From Rhizaria sp. SCN 62-66 (lineage: Eukaryota; Rhizaria, unplaced): a DNA stretch of 43,711 nt. The translations under genes were made by a program, and so were the position numbers. Each line of letters opens with the position of its first letter. The stretch's first letter is position 1. The notes beneath the pieces are model-generated. The model had not been told where the DNA came from. It saw only the letters and a list, made by a program, of their open reading frames with translations, and made no database searches. The stretch spans positions 1 through 43,711 of the forward strand of contig MEDY01000260.1 in the NCBI GenBank assembly GCA_001724265.1. The letters are read 5' to 3'. Shown here piece after piece: positions 9,440 to 20,152 of the stretch.

Positions 9440-12400
9440 TTACTCCATCTGGTCCCACAGCGAGCCCTTGACCGGGGCCACGACATGGGCCGACGGCGCG
9501 AGCAAACGTCCTCCACTGCTGCTGGAGTCGCTGCCTGTGACAGTGGTCGCAGTGCTGACGCCGCCAACGGCAGCGCATTCCCTGCTATCGTGAGCAGTAG
9601 CCGCAGGGCCAGTCTCTTCGTCATCAGGACCGCAGCCAATACCAATTCCACCAACGCCAACGCCAGCGCCAGCCCCTACACTGGTGCCAGCGTCTTCAGC
9701 CGCAGCCTCTGTCTTGGAGTCGGCACTAGAGTTACTCGCGGCAGCGCTGCTCGCGGGAACGCTACTCGCGAGCATGCGGCGGTTGTCCTCACCGGCCTTT
9801 GCAATCGCGACAGCGGCCGCGGAGGGCGCGATCGTGCGCTCGCGCGGGCCCTCGTCCTCAGCGAACTCGCACGCCTCTGCGCGAGAGCTCACGCCAGTCG
9901 CGCCGGCGCGCGCGGTCGCAGCGGTCGCGGCAGTGGCGGCAGCGGCGGCAGCGAACTCGGCCGCCGCGTTGCTGCTCGCAACTCCACTAGTACTGCCGCT
10001 GTTGTTTGACTTAAAGCGGCCGATGAGGGCCTCGTAGGCGGTGTGCGCGGCCGCGGCTGAGAGAGCCTGCGACGCGGCGCCGGGACGCGCGTCGCCGCTC
10101 ACGGTCACCGAGACGGGGCCCACGGTCACAGACACAGAAGTTAAGCCGTCGTCGTCAGCGGCAGTAGCTGCGGCAGCAGTGTCGGCGGCGGCCGTGGTCT
10201 TCGCGGCTGCGGGCGCCATGCTGGCAGTGACTGCAGACGCAGCGCTGCTGACAGCGGGAGCGGCGCTGGCAGCTGGGACTGCGGCCGCGGGACGGAAAGC
10301 GTTGAAGTCGTTTGCAGATGAGTCGACGTGGGTGTTCATGATCCAGTCGTCGTCCTCATCCTCGTCCTCGTCGTAGTCGTCCTCGTCACTGAAGCCGTCA
10401 TCTTCGTCGCCAGATGCATCGGCATCAGCGTCGTCGGCCGCGTCAGCGTCAACAATCGTGGTGGTGGCGGCAACAAAGAGCGCGGCATCGGAGACAGCGC
10501 CATCGCCAGTGGTGAAAAACGACGCAGAAACACATTCAACGACACTAACACCTCCAGCTCTCGCACTCGCGTTCGAATCAGACTTCGCAGCAGGCTTCTC
10601 GGGAGCGTCGGTCGCGCCGAGCGCGGCCTTGATGACTGTGCGCACCCCCTCCGGCCCCAAAGTCAGGCCGCCATCGCAGCCTTCGTCGAGCGCGCTCTGG
10701 ATCGCGCTGGCGTCCACAGTCGCGCTCGCGGCCGCAGCGGCGACGGCGGCGGCGGCGGCGGAAGCAGCAGCGGCTTTAACTGAGGTTTCCAGATCCTTGG
10801 CCGAGGCATGCGTTTGCGCGGCGGGTTCGGAGTGAATGCTCTGCTTGCTGTCGGCTGCAGCCAAACTTGACCTCGCCTTGGTACCACCTGTGTTAGAGTC
10901 ATTGCTGTTGTTGCTGTTGTTGTTGTTAGCGCTGTCGGTGTCGATCGAGAGTGGGAACGCCGCCTCGCAGAGGTACTGGAACAGCGGGCCCGCGGCAACC
11001 TCGCGGTCGCTGCTGTGGCGCAGCTCCTCCCAAAATGCCTCGTCCTCCACCGGCTCTGCCTCTGCAGCCTCAGCCTCAGCCTCGGTCTCGGTCTCTGACT
11101 TCTCGGGCTTAGCTTCAGTCTCAGTTCCATCGCCCTCAGGCTGAGACGTGGGTTTGCCGGACTTCGAATCGGGCTTGGAGACGGCGCCGTTGATCTCGTA
11201 GAACGTCTTGACGGCGCCCAGTCCGCCCATCTCGGCCACGAGCTGCCCCAGCCAGCCCTCGGCGACTTCCGCGTCGAGGTCGACGTCCACAAGCTTGTCG
11301 CCACCGTCCGCGCTCGCTGTGCTGCCGCTGGCGGACCGCGGGTTCGAGGTCAGCTTGCCGTCGGCGGACAGCGACAGACCGAGCGCGGGCGCGGACTGGG
11401 CGAGGATCTGCCGTAACGCGGTCAGCGGCGACGGCGGCCGGTCGAAGATCGACAACGGGTCCACGGCGTCGGGGAACTCGTGCGGCTCACGGTCACCCGC
11501 GGGGTACTCGTGCTGCTCACAGTCAGGCGCAGGAGCATTGTCACCGCTATTGTTGTTGTCGCCAGCAGTAGACACGCTCTCCGTGCTATCCGTGTCGTCA
11601 TCGGCATTGCTGTTGATACTGCTAGATTGGTTTAGGCGCTCTGAAGGCGGAGCGACCGTGAGCCGTGCCAGCAGACTACGCAGATACGATTGGTCACCGG
11701 CACTGGCGGCAGGATCAACGCTCGCACGCGCACTCGCACTCTCGCTCGCAGTGGCGCTAGTCGCATCGGTAGCTGCAGCGTCGACGTGCTTCTGAGTTTT
11801 GGTGTTCGCTGAGTCAGCGGTCGTCGCTGTCGCAGTCTCCGGCGACGCGAAGAAGTATCGCGCCAGCGCGGGCGAGGTGAAGCCCTCCCTGACCAGCTCC
11901 TGCCCGCGGCCGCCGCCCGCCACGCCGCCCTCCACGCCGCGCAGGGCGCAGAAAGCGGAGGGGAACGCGTAGTCCGCCACGCCCGCGGCCGCGGCGGCAG
12001 ACAGGGACTGCGACAGCGCAGCGGCGGCGGCTGCTGTCCCGCTTCGCGGTTGCGCACAGCGCTCTGGGGACGCAAGCGCGGCGAAACAGCGGCGGTGGCT
12101 CAAGAGCGCGGCGGCGCGGCCGAGCTGTAGCGCCGAGAGCAGGTGCTCACGGTCGCTGAACTGCTCACGGTCACTCTCGTGCTCGAGGTCAAGCCGCATC
12201 GCGAGGTCTAAGACGGACTCACAGTCAACCTCAGTCCCGCTCGCAGTCCCGCTCGCAGTCCCGCTCGCAGTCGCGTTCACAGGCACGGTCGCATCAGAGC
12301 TGGCAGTCACTGCGCCAGCCTTGTCGTAGGAAGAGGTCAGAGCAGCGGCTAAAGACGAGACAGCAGTGTCATTCGCAGCACTCGAGCTAGAGCTAGAGCT

Positions 12401-13696
12401 AGAGCTCACAGGGACGGCTGCGTTGGCAGAGACAGAAACGGGAACTGGAACGGGGACTGTGACGGGGCCGAGTGCGGGCGCGAAAGGGCTCACACCGGCG
12501 GCTGCGAACGCAGCCACGGCCGCCGCAGCGCTCGCAGTCGCGTCATCACCGCTAGCGTTCGCGCCGCCAACGCGGCTGCTGCTGGCGCTGCTGCTGTCAG
12601 TGCTACTAAGGAGAGAGGACGTGTGTTGCAGCACGGTGGCGAGCACTGAGCCCACAGTCATGCTCACAGTCACTGGATTCATGTTAGCAGCGAGGGCAGC
12701 GCCCACAGTGCCGGCACCCGCATCACCCCCATCAGCAGCAGTGCCAGTGCCAGTGCCTTTGATAGCGTTGGTGCGAGAGCAAGTCTTCGTGTTAGTCTCG
12801 CCACTGCACGCGGGAGTCATGGCGGCGATGGCGGCAGCGACGACACCGGCCGCCGCATCGGCCTCGGCCGCCGCCTCCGCTTCGCTGAGACACGCGTCAT
12901 CCGCATCGCCCTCGATGTAATTACCCTGCGTGTCCGTGTAAGTGCCCGCGGCCCCGTCGGCGGAGAGCCTGCCGCCAGCCGCCCGGCGCGTCCGCCACAA
13001 CACCGCGATGGCGGGCGACGCAGACAACGCAGCCGCGGCAGCGGCAGCGGCAGCCGCAGCAGGCTCGCCGGCGCCGGACTCCACGCTCGCGACCGCGGCG
13101 TCCGCGACTGTGAGGGTATTGGCGAGCGTGACTGCGGGCGGGAAGGGGGCAGACTCAACCGCGGCGAGGAGCGTCAGCAGCGTCGCAGTGGGCAGCCGCG
13201 GCGGCAGCAGGGCCAGCAAGTGCGCCGCGGGCCGCAGCGCAAGTGTGGCGCCGCGCTGCTCCAACGCCAGACCAGCGAACGCGGCGCCAGAGTCGGACGC
13301 TGCGGCGGCGGTGCCGGCTGTGAGGACTGAAGGGACTGAGGGGCGCAGCGACGGCGGCAACAGCGGGGCGAGCGAGCCCGCGACGTCGGACAGCAGCAGC
13401 GCCGACACAGCAGCGCCGCCGCCGGCCGCGGCCGCGGCGCCGGGCACGGGCAGGTACGGCGCGGGCAGCGGCGCGGGGCGGCGCAGCGCGGCGGCGAGCG
13501 CGGGCGCGGTAGCGCGAGTACGCCAGTGGGCGCCGTAGGCCAGCAGCGCGGTCAGAGCGCGCGCCGCGGCCGGGGCGGGGTCCGCGCCGGCGGGCAGCGC
13601 GTGCAGCGCGCATGCCAGCTCCAGCAACGGCGTCTGTACCGCGGATACGAAGCCGGCAGTGAGCGGCGCGGCGGCGACGCTCGCAGGGGTTGCCAT
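9440..13696 (-). CDS. Unrecognised 1418-aa Ala/Ser/acidic protein
   Basis: Start chosen at the ATG at 13696-13694 (protein begins MATPASVAAAPL); the frame extends 22 codons further to a TTG, which is not a likely eukaryotic start. The stop is TAA at 9442-9440. The N-terminal roughly 220 residues are helical and Leu/Ala-rich, possibly alpha-solenoid. Non-repetitive islands sit in the middle: DPLSIFDRPPSPLTALRQIL (about 745-770), EGWLGQLVAEMGGLGAVKTF (about 800-835) and AFWEELRHSSDREV through FQYLCEAAFPLSID (about 885-920). An acidic tract (DEDDYDEDEDEDDDWIMN) and the C-terminal end SLWDQME follow. The islands are separated by Ser/Asn/Ala/Thr runs. I recognise no domain and propose no function. 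It is intronless as read and divergent from the USP39 homologue (366 nt apart). Confidence 0.8.
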   Translation of the reverse strand: MATPASVAAAPLTAGFVSAVQTPLLELACALHALPAGADPAPAAARALTALLAYGAHWRTRATAPALAAALRRPAPLPAPYLPVPGAAAAAGGGAAVSALLLSDVAGSLAPLLPPSLRPSVPSVLTAGTAAAASDSGAAFAGLALEQRGATLALRPAAHLLALLPPRLPTATLLTLLAAVESAPFPPAVTLANTLTVADAAVASVESGAGEPAAAAAAAAAAALSASPAIAVLWRTRRAAGGRLSADGAAGTYTDTQGNYIEGDADDACLSEAEAAAEADAAAGVVAAAIAAMTPACSGETNTKTCSRTNAIKGTGTGTAADGGDAGAGTVGAALAANMNPVTVSMTVGSVLATVLQHTSSLLSSTDSSSASSSRVGGANASGDDATASAAAAVAAFAAAGVSPFAPALGPVTVPVPVPVSVSANAAVPVSSSSSSSSSAANDTAVSSLAAALTSSYDKAGAVTASSDATVPVNATASGTASGTASGTEVDCESVLDLAMRLDLEHESDREQFSDREHLLSALQLGRAAALLSHRRCFAALASPERCAQPRSGTAAAAAALSQSLSAAAAAGVADYAFPSAFCALRGVEGGVAGGGRGQELVREGFTSPALARYFFASPETATATTADSANTKTQKHVDAAATDATSATASESASARASVDPAASAGDQSYLRSLLARLTVAPPSERLNQSSSINSNADDDTDSTESVSTAGDNNNSGDNAPAPDCEQHEYPAGDREPHEFPDAVDPLSIFDRPPSPLTALRQILAQSAPALGLSLSADGKLTSNPRSASGSTASADGGDKLVDVDLDAEVAEGWLGQLVAEMGGLGAVKTFYEINGAVSKPDSKSGKPTSQPEGDGTETEAKPEKSETETEAEAEAAEAEPVEDEAFWEELRHSSDREVAAGPLFQYLCEAAFPLSIDTDSANNNNSNNSNDSNTGGTKARSSLAAADSKQSIHSEPAAQTHASAKDLETSVKAAAASAAAAAVAAAAASATVDASAIQSALDEGCDGGLTLGPEGVRTVIKAALGATDAPEKPAAKSDSNASARAGGVSVVECVSASFFTTGDGAVSDAALFVAATTTIVDADAADDADADASGDEDDGFSDEDDYDEDEDEDDDWIMNTHVDSSANDFNAFRPAAAVPAASAAPAVSSAASAVTASMAPAAAKTTAAADTAAAATAADDDGLTSVSVTVGPVSVTVSGDARPGAASQALSAAAAHTAYEALIGRFKSNNSGSTSGVASSNAAAEFAAAAAATAATAATARAGATGVSSRAEACEFAEDEGPRERTIAPSAAAVAIAKAGEDNRRMLASSVPASSAAASNSSADSKTEAAAEDAGTSVGAGAGVGVGGIGIGCGPDDEETGPAATAHDSRECAAVGGVSTATTVTGSDSSSSGGRLLAPSAHVVAPVKGSLWDQME
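12239..12274 (-). repeat. 12-bp tandem repeat, three copies (Ala-Ser-Gly-Thr)
   Basis: Three consecutive copies of gctcgcagtccc (the last with one change) inside the 1418-aa protein encode ASGT units. Likely a slippage-expanded coding repeat. Confidence 0.8.
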
Positions 13697-14062
13697 TAGA
13701 GAGTGAGGTTGCGGGGCTGTCGTAAGAAGGGATTTGTGGTTGGATATCCGAGTCTCTTTCAACGGTCCTACAAGTATAAAATAGTTAGTAGAATTAAATG
13801 TAAGTTAAAATTATGATGGCGAAACGGAATCGCTAACAACGGTTATCTAATCGAGATACTGATGTTTTAGTGAACGGTTGTTTCTCTCCCGTTCAAATTT
13901 GTCTCGACCTGCTCGGCGACCCAAACCGTCAAATCCAAATCGTGATCATCTTTCAATCTGCTCGATCTCGGTCATCCCATCGTCAAGTGGAGAATTTCGA
14001 TCATATTAGCTTACCCCACATTCTTTACACTGCTCTCTGTTTATTGCATTTGCACAGGACAC
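13697..14062. promoter_or_regulatory. Divergent promoter region
   Basis: AT-rich spacer between two divergently oriented genes. TATAAAAT lies at 13775-13782 on the plus strand. A consensus-like donor GTAAGT (13800-13805) and a pyrimidine-preceded acceptor tgcacag ending at 14057, five bases before the USP39-like ATG, suggest a possible 258-nt 5' UTR intron. These are sequence patterns only. Confidence 0.4.
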
Positions 14063-16396
14063 ATGTCTGACGCAGACGGCCCGCTGTCGCGCCGCTCCCG
14101 TCAGTCCTCTTCGCAGGCCGACGCCGAAGATACCGAGGACGCCCTGGTCACACTCCCGTCTCTCCCGACCGAAGAGCAACGCGCCGCGGCCGCCCGCGCC
14201 GCCGCTGCCGCCGCTGTCGCCACCACGGGCTCGTCCGCCGCCGTTTCCTCTGCCGCATCCCTCCGCGCCGCCACCGCCGCCTACCAGACCGCGATTGCAA
14301 GCAACGCCAGCAGCAACGGCAGCGCGGACGACGCCATCGGCGACGGCGCGAGTGCGAGCAGCAGCGACCCGCCGGTGTGCCCGTATCTGAGCACGGTGAA
14401 TCGCGAGCGGCTCGACTTCGACTTCGAGCCCATCTGCAGCGTCTCTCTGTCGCCGCTAAACGTGTACGCGTGCCTCGTGTGCGGCGTCTATTACCAGGGC
14501 AAGGGCAAGCACACGCCCGCGTTCGCGCACTCGGTCGAAGCCGAGCATCACGTGTTCCTGAGCCTCGCCACGCGCCGCATCTTCTGTCTGCCCGACGGCT
14601 ACGAGGTCGTCGACCCCTCGCTGGCGGACATCGCACGCACCCTCGCGCCCACGGTCCCCCCGCAGCTCGCGCTCGCGCTCGACGGCCGCGCCCGCTCCAC
14701 CGCGAGCGCCCGCAGCAGCGCCGCACAGCAGCAGCAGCATCGCGCGGGGCAGGGCCCGGTGTTCGAGGCGGGCGTGGTCGTCATCCCCGCCACTCTCGGC
14801 CCGCAGCAGGCGGCCGTGGCGGCGGCGGCGGCGGCGGGCGGACCCGCGGGCGTGCCGGCCGGGCCCGGGGTACTGGGCAGCGCCAGGGCCTTCGACGGCA
14901 GCTGGTATCTGCCCGGTATTGTCGGTACGTTCTCTCACTCGATCACTCGCGCCACTGTGCTATCTTTCTCCTAACTTAGATTGTTTGCTGTAAAACGCCA
15001 TTGCACAAACTAAACTCATTGATGTTATCTCACCTCGCGTTTCTTTGCTATACGTTATTGTCGTATTTGCTATTCTGTGATTTCCTTGCTTTGTGTCCAC
15101 GCGCAGGTCTGAGCGACCTGCAGCGCTGCGAGTGGTTCGCGGCCTCGGCGCAGCTGCTGCTGCGGGTCGCACCGCTGCGGAACTTCTTCTTCAACCCCGC
15201 CAACTACGAGCTCAGCCCATCGGCGCTCGTGCAGAGCTGGGGCGAGTTTACACGGAAGGTATGCATGCCGCTTAAAATGCACATATAACTTTCCATTGAA
15301 AGCATAAGCACACTCATCATGTCATGTTAGTCCCATATCTGTGTACTCTTGACAAAATAACATTAAACTTGACATTTTAAACTAAATTACAAATATCTTA
15401 CGAATTAATATGGTGTTTCGTAATGTTGTTTTATTTATTGCATATCCGCAGGTTTTTTGGCCGCACCTGTTCCGGCGCCACGTGTCGCCCCACCTGGTGC
15501 TCCAGGCGGTCTCGACGGCCTCCGCGCGCCGCTTCGGCCCCGCCGTGGCCGCGGACCCGTTCGCGTTCTTGCAGTGGTTCCTTAACGCGCTCCACAAGGA
15601 TCTTACCACGCCCGTCGCCGCGAAAGCGACCGCGACTGGCGCTGCCGCGGCTGCTGGGGGCTTGAAGCGACCCGCTGCTGGTGCTGCTGCTGGCACCGCT
15701 GCCGCTGCTGCAGGTGCTGCCGGTGCGGCAGGTGCTAGTGCTGCGTCTGCGGCGTCGATGGTCAGCCTGCTGTTGCGCGGCGAGGTGGCCGTGACTACCG
15801 TGGCCCCCGCCACCGCCTCCCAGCCCCAGACTGAGACCGTGGCGATGTCCGACAGCAGCGCTCGCGCTCACTCCCCGCCGACGACGTCCAAGGTGCCGTG
15901 CCTGTGCCTGTCGCTGCCGCTGCCGGAGCCGAGTCTGGACGAGCTGCAGGAGCACCGCGGCAGCGCGGCGCGGCTGGACCAGCGCGTGCGCGCGCACGTA
16001 GTGCCGCTCGCCAACCTCCTCGCGCGCTTCAACGGGCGCACTGAAATCGTACGTAGATATTCACGCATAAGAAGCCAAAATGAAATTATTCTCTGTAACA
16101 TGTATTGAAGATGTAGATATGTAGTTGCAAATACTAGGTTCACTCCTTTACCAGCTGTTTTGGTCAAAATATCTCACAATCGTCTCTTTTTCTGTTTTTT
16201 CACTCTCTTCGCAACAGACGCGCCCCGACGGCAGCGTGTACACCCAGCAGCTTTCCCGGCTGCCGCGCTACCTCGTCCTTCACTACCAGCGCTTCCGCAC
16301 CAACGAGTTCTTCAAGGAGAAGAACCCCACCTTGGTCTCGTTCCCGCTCACCCACTTAGACCTGGCCCCTTACATGAGCCCCGACGCCGCCGCGCG

Positions 16397-16427
<31 letters not shown>

Positions 16428-17054
16428 GCCGCCGCAGGCGCCTGTCCCGCCGCGTTGGCTGCGCTGTCGGTCTCGGAGCTGCGCGCGCGCATAGCGCACG
16501 CTAACGCCAAGGCCGCCGCGGTAGAAGCTCGCCACGGGCCCGCACGCCCCGTGTCGATGCTTACCGTCACCAAAGCCGCCGCCGCCGCCGCCGCTGCTTC
16601 TGCGTCTGCGTCGTCTGTTGCTGTGGCTGCGGCAGAGGGTGAGGAGGTGCTCGAATGCCCCGGGTACCGCCACGCGTCCCCGCTGAGCACCCATGCGTCC
16701 CCCACGGGTCCCGACGCCGCCACCGGTCTGCGCGGCGCGGTGGAGAAGAGCGACCTGGTGGCCGCGGCGGCCGCGGCGCACCGGCGCTGGGCGGGCGCGC
16801 TGCGGGCCGCCGCGGCAACGCGCTACCGCCTCGTTGCCAACGTAGTGCACGACGGCGCGGCGGGCAGCGGGCGCTTCCGCGCGCTGGTGCGGCACGAAGC
16901 CAGCGGCAAATGGGTCGAGACGCAGGGGCTGCGTGTCGAGGGCGGGGCCGACACCGAGAAGCTGGTGGCGCTGACGCAGGCGTACGTACAGCTGTACGAG
17001 CTCGAGGTCGAGGGCGAGGATGATGACCGCGCCGATGGGCAGGAGAGCGGGTGA
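14063..17054 (+). CDS. USP39: USP39/Sad1-type U4/U6.U5 tri-snRNP protein
   Basis: Four exons: 14063-14924, 15107-15258, 15452-16048, 16218-17054 (815 aa); donors GTACGT, GTATGC, GTACGT; all acceptors CAG. After a disordered N-terminus, a zf-UBP finger (about 105-190) has CPYLSTVNRERLDFDFEPIC, ACLVCG, FAHS, EHHVFL and FCLPDGYEVVD, closely following USP39. Then come LPGIVGLSDLQRCEW, FLQWFLNALH, LLARFNG, YLVLHYQRFRTNEFF, EKNPTLVSFPLTHLDL and ANVVHDG/GKWVETQGL of the ubiquitin-hydrolase fold. As in USP39, the catalytic positions are not conserved: the Cys-box Cys position is Glu (RCEW) and the His-box GHY reads GRF. It is therefore expected to be a catalytically dead spliceosome assembly factor acting in the nucleus. 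Ala-rich insertions enlarge it beyond the usual length (human about 565 aa). The ATG is the first in frame and just follows a possible 5' UTR acceptor. Confidence 0.92.
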
Positions 17055-17544
17055 AGTGTGCGACGTGTGAAATAATTTCTCATTAAGCGAAAGTTTCGAT
17101 ACCTATGAAACAGCCCTGGAGAGGCTGTTTTAGGGCCGTGCACTGTGAATACATTGACTAAATCAAGTGATAAACTTGTTTTCATAAACAAAATTATATC
17201 CGATATCCTTTGGTAACATTTTTAAACGTTCATATATCACTCCTATCTCTAGCAAACGAAGAATTGAGCTCGGCGCGAAATTTGTGGCTGCTCGGGCCGA
17301 GACCGAAACGATGCAGTGAGAACAATCTAGGCACAATGATGTTGAGATAACACATCATAATACGAAATACTCAATTTATAATACTGATTTCAATATGTAA
17401 TTTCTATGGAATGCAAATATTCACAGTCGCGTTAGCTTTGTTTTCAATGCAATATCAACTCAACCGTAATCTCTCTTTCGGCTCCCTGTCGACGTCTCCC
17501 TTTGATGTCCCACCTCTTTCCTTCGTGTCTCGCAGCGGCCTCTC
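17055..17544. other. Spacer: 3' end of USP39-like gene, 5' region of AprA-like gene
   Basis: About 490 nt, mostly AT-rich. Just before the next gene a pyrimidine tract ends in cgcag at 17531-17535, nine bases before the ATG at 17545. It looks like the acceptor of a 5' UTR intron, but I could not fix a matching donor. No other feature seen. Confidence 0.4.
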
Positions 17545-19533
17545 ATGCGTCTTACGCCTCTGCTTGTGGCCCTCGCTGCGGTTTTGGCGCTTGCCTCTGC
17601 GGCTTGCTCCTTTACCAAGGACCAGTACTTCGTGGTAAACAACAAGACGCACCCCGTGCGCACCAGCCCTCTGCTCGACTATGTCTTCACGCCCGACGAC
17701 GCGTTCAGCTACTACGACACCGGCAAGGAGTACAAGGGCGTCGGCTGGACGGGTTACCTGCTCAACGTGACCTCGCAGCGTTGGATGGAGGACGTCTCGA
17801 CGCACCCTGTGTGGTGGCACAACGTGCTGGTGATCCGCCCGCACCATCTCAACAACGACACCAACATCGGCGCGCTCTACGTCACCGGCGACAACAACGA
17901 GGAGGGCCGCACGCCCAAGGAGCTCTCCGCGGACGTCATCGTTGCATCCACGCTTGCCGTCGAATCCAACTCCGTCGTCGCGATCCTCTACAACATCCCG
18001 AACCAGAAGATGGCCTTCAAGAAGCCCGACGGCACCTTCACGGACAACCTCAGCGAAGACGGGCTCGTCGCCTACACCTGGGCGCAGTACGTCAACGCCC
18101 CCGCGCGCGCCGAGCAGGTTGTCTACCTCCCTATGGTCAAGTCCGTGTTTGCCACCATGGACGCCGTCACCAACTACACCTCCAACGCTAAGTTCCAGCG
18201 CGACGGTACGTAAATACCACAGATAGACCGCTATTAATCTCTCTTGAGCACTCCAAACGTCTCTTATTATGTATTTTATTGTAATCATTGCGTGTATTTT
18301 AACTTTTTTTGGATCTAATGGCATTATCTCACCCTTTTGATATCACATGGATCTTGCTTCAACTCATGTTTTTAGGTCGCTTCCCGACTCCTCTGACCGA
18401 GTTCATCGTCTCCGGTGCCTCCAAGCGCGGCGCCACGACCTGGCTCACCGGCGTTGCTGACGCCGCGCTGCCCGCGGCGCAGCGCCGCGTTGTGGGCATC
18501 GTGCCCATCGTGTTCGACGTCGTCGACTTCGAGAACTCCGTCAGCCAGATGTTCAAGAACCTCAACGCCTGGTCGTTCGCCTTCAAGGACTACCGCAACC
18601 ACGGCGTCACCAAGCTCATCGCGCAGCCCGAGCGTCTGGAGCGCCTCACATGCGTTATTGACCCTATGAAGTACGAGTCCTTTGACCAGATTGCCCCCGC
18701 CCTCGTCATCTCCGCCACCGGCGACGAGTTCTTCCAGGTACGATATATATTCAATAACACGGCATAGTGGACTTTCGTTACATATATACTTATTTGTAGT
18801 TGTTATAATGAGGAAATATGCACATTTATTTTCAAAACAAGTGTTTCATATCGTCGATGCTAACTTATGCACTCTTGTAACTTTCTTCTTCTTTGTTTTT
18901 CTCTTGTAGCCCTCTGACGACTGGTCTTGGTGGCCGCGCTTCACTAGCAAGTCGTCCCTGCACGGCTCGCGCCACTACCGCCTGCACGTCGCCAACGCCG
19001 AGCACGCCATGGTGACCGGTCTGCTCACTCTGATCGACTCCGTGCGCGGCTTCGTCACCGCGCTGCAGAAGCCGGACCCGGCCGCCGCTCTGCCGGCCGT
19101 CGAGGTGTCGCTGGCCGAGGACGGCACCGTCACCATGACGGCGTCGGTCAAGCCCAGCGAGGTGCGCGTGTGGCACGCCGAGTCGCTGCCGTCGTCGCCG
19201 CTGGGCCGCCGCGACTTCCGCATGATCAAGGGCCACACCCCCGCGGGGCCGTGCATCCCTCCCGCGATCCTGCTCGAGGACATCTGCGTCAACCCTATCA
19301 TCTGGGCCTCGAAGAAGACCGACGCCGTGCAGCGCGCCGACGGCCGCTGGGAGGCGTCCACCGTCGCGGCTAAGCCCGCCGCCGAGGGCGTGTTCGCGGG
19401 CTACTTCCTCGAGATGAAGTTCGCCGCCAAGCCCAAGGACCTCGTCTTTACCTCGCAGGTCGGCATGCAGCCTATGGCCTACCCCTACGAGGGCTGCAAG
19501 ACTGAGGAGCAGTGCCTCGGCGAGCTTGTCTAA
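17545..19533 (+). CDS. Secreted PhoPQ-activated pathogenicity-related / AprA-like protein
   Basis: Three exons: 17545-18205, 18376-18737, 18910-19533 (548 aa); donors GTACGT and GTACGA, acceptors TAG. A signal peptide (MRLTPLLVALAAVLALASA, cleavage near residue 19) begins the protein. The body matches the PhoPQ_related family (alpha/beta-hydrolase-like; bacterial PqaA and Dictyostelium autocrine proliferation repressor AprA). It has WWHNVLVIRP, the nucleophile-elbow-like VSGASKRGATTWLT (Ser236), VIDPMKY, the acid site ISATGDEFF (Asp337) and NAEHAM (His373). These make a plausible Ser-Asp-His triad across exons 2 and 3. The substrate is unknown; in Dictyostelium the AprA family member acts outside the cell to limit proliferation, but that role cannot be transferred here. 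AATAAA lies 147 nt after the stop. Confidence 0.9.
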
Positions 19534-20152
19534 GCTCCGCACAGCTTTATGTGGACTGCGATCAGATATTGTATTACTCTTTGTGGGTGACTTAACATCG
19601 CGATCCCTTACGTCCTCTTTCTTCCTCCTGTTCATTTTTTGATTTGTGCATCTCATTATATCTTGTCAGTGGTAAAAATAATAAAGAATCCTGTATTTTT
19701 ATCCTCACTTTAAGCCAGTGTTTTTAAAGTTGAAATGTCATGTTGTATTGAATACAAAGTGTGCTAGGTACTACTGTAATGTTGAAGTTATAAAGTCCAA
19801 CTACAATAGACAAAGATAAACGTTTAAACGGATAGATTGAAACAAAAGAACTATTTTTAAGACACAGAAACATAAAAACTACGTAGCATAATCGTGTTTT
19901 TGAACACAGACATGAAAATAGCAAGCAAGTGTGAATGCCTCAACACTGATATGTTGAGGTCATGACTGAAGCAAGACTTCCAAGTTTGGTGTGATCACTG
20001 ACTGCAGATAAAAGTGTGATGATGAGTAAACGTGCGGAAGACGCAAGGAAACCCAGAGACAGCCATGCATAAAAAGTTGAAAGGAGAATAACCACTTAGA
20101 ACTGACAACGAAACAATATCAAACGCGACTGTAATGCAAACACAGAGGTTGC
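19534..20152. other. Convergent 3' spacer
   Basis: AT-rich DNA between two genes that end toward each other (AprA-like on plus, kinase on minus). Apart from the AATAAA at 19680 I see no gene, RNA or repeat. Confidence 0.5.
19680..19685 (+). promoter_or_regulatory. Poly(A) signal AATAAA
   Basis: Lies 147 nt downstream of the AprA-like stop in AT-rich DNA, a typical position for 3' end formation. Confidence 0.5.

Noticed and set aside
13870-14070. 66-aa plus frame overlapping the USP39-like start
   Set aside because: Starts with GTG, AT-rich codons, and overlaps a probable promoter and UTR intron region.
17455-18324. 289-aa minus-strand frame opposite the AprA-like exon 1
   Set aside because: Antisense shadow: it crosses the exon-intron junction and has no family features, while the plus strand has clear homology and a signal peptide.
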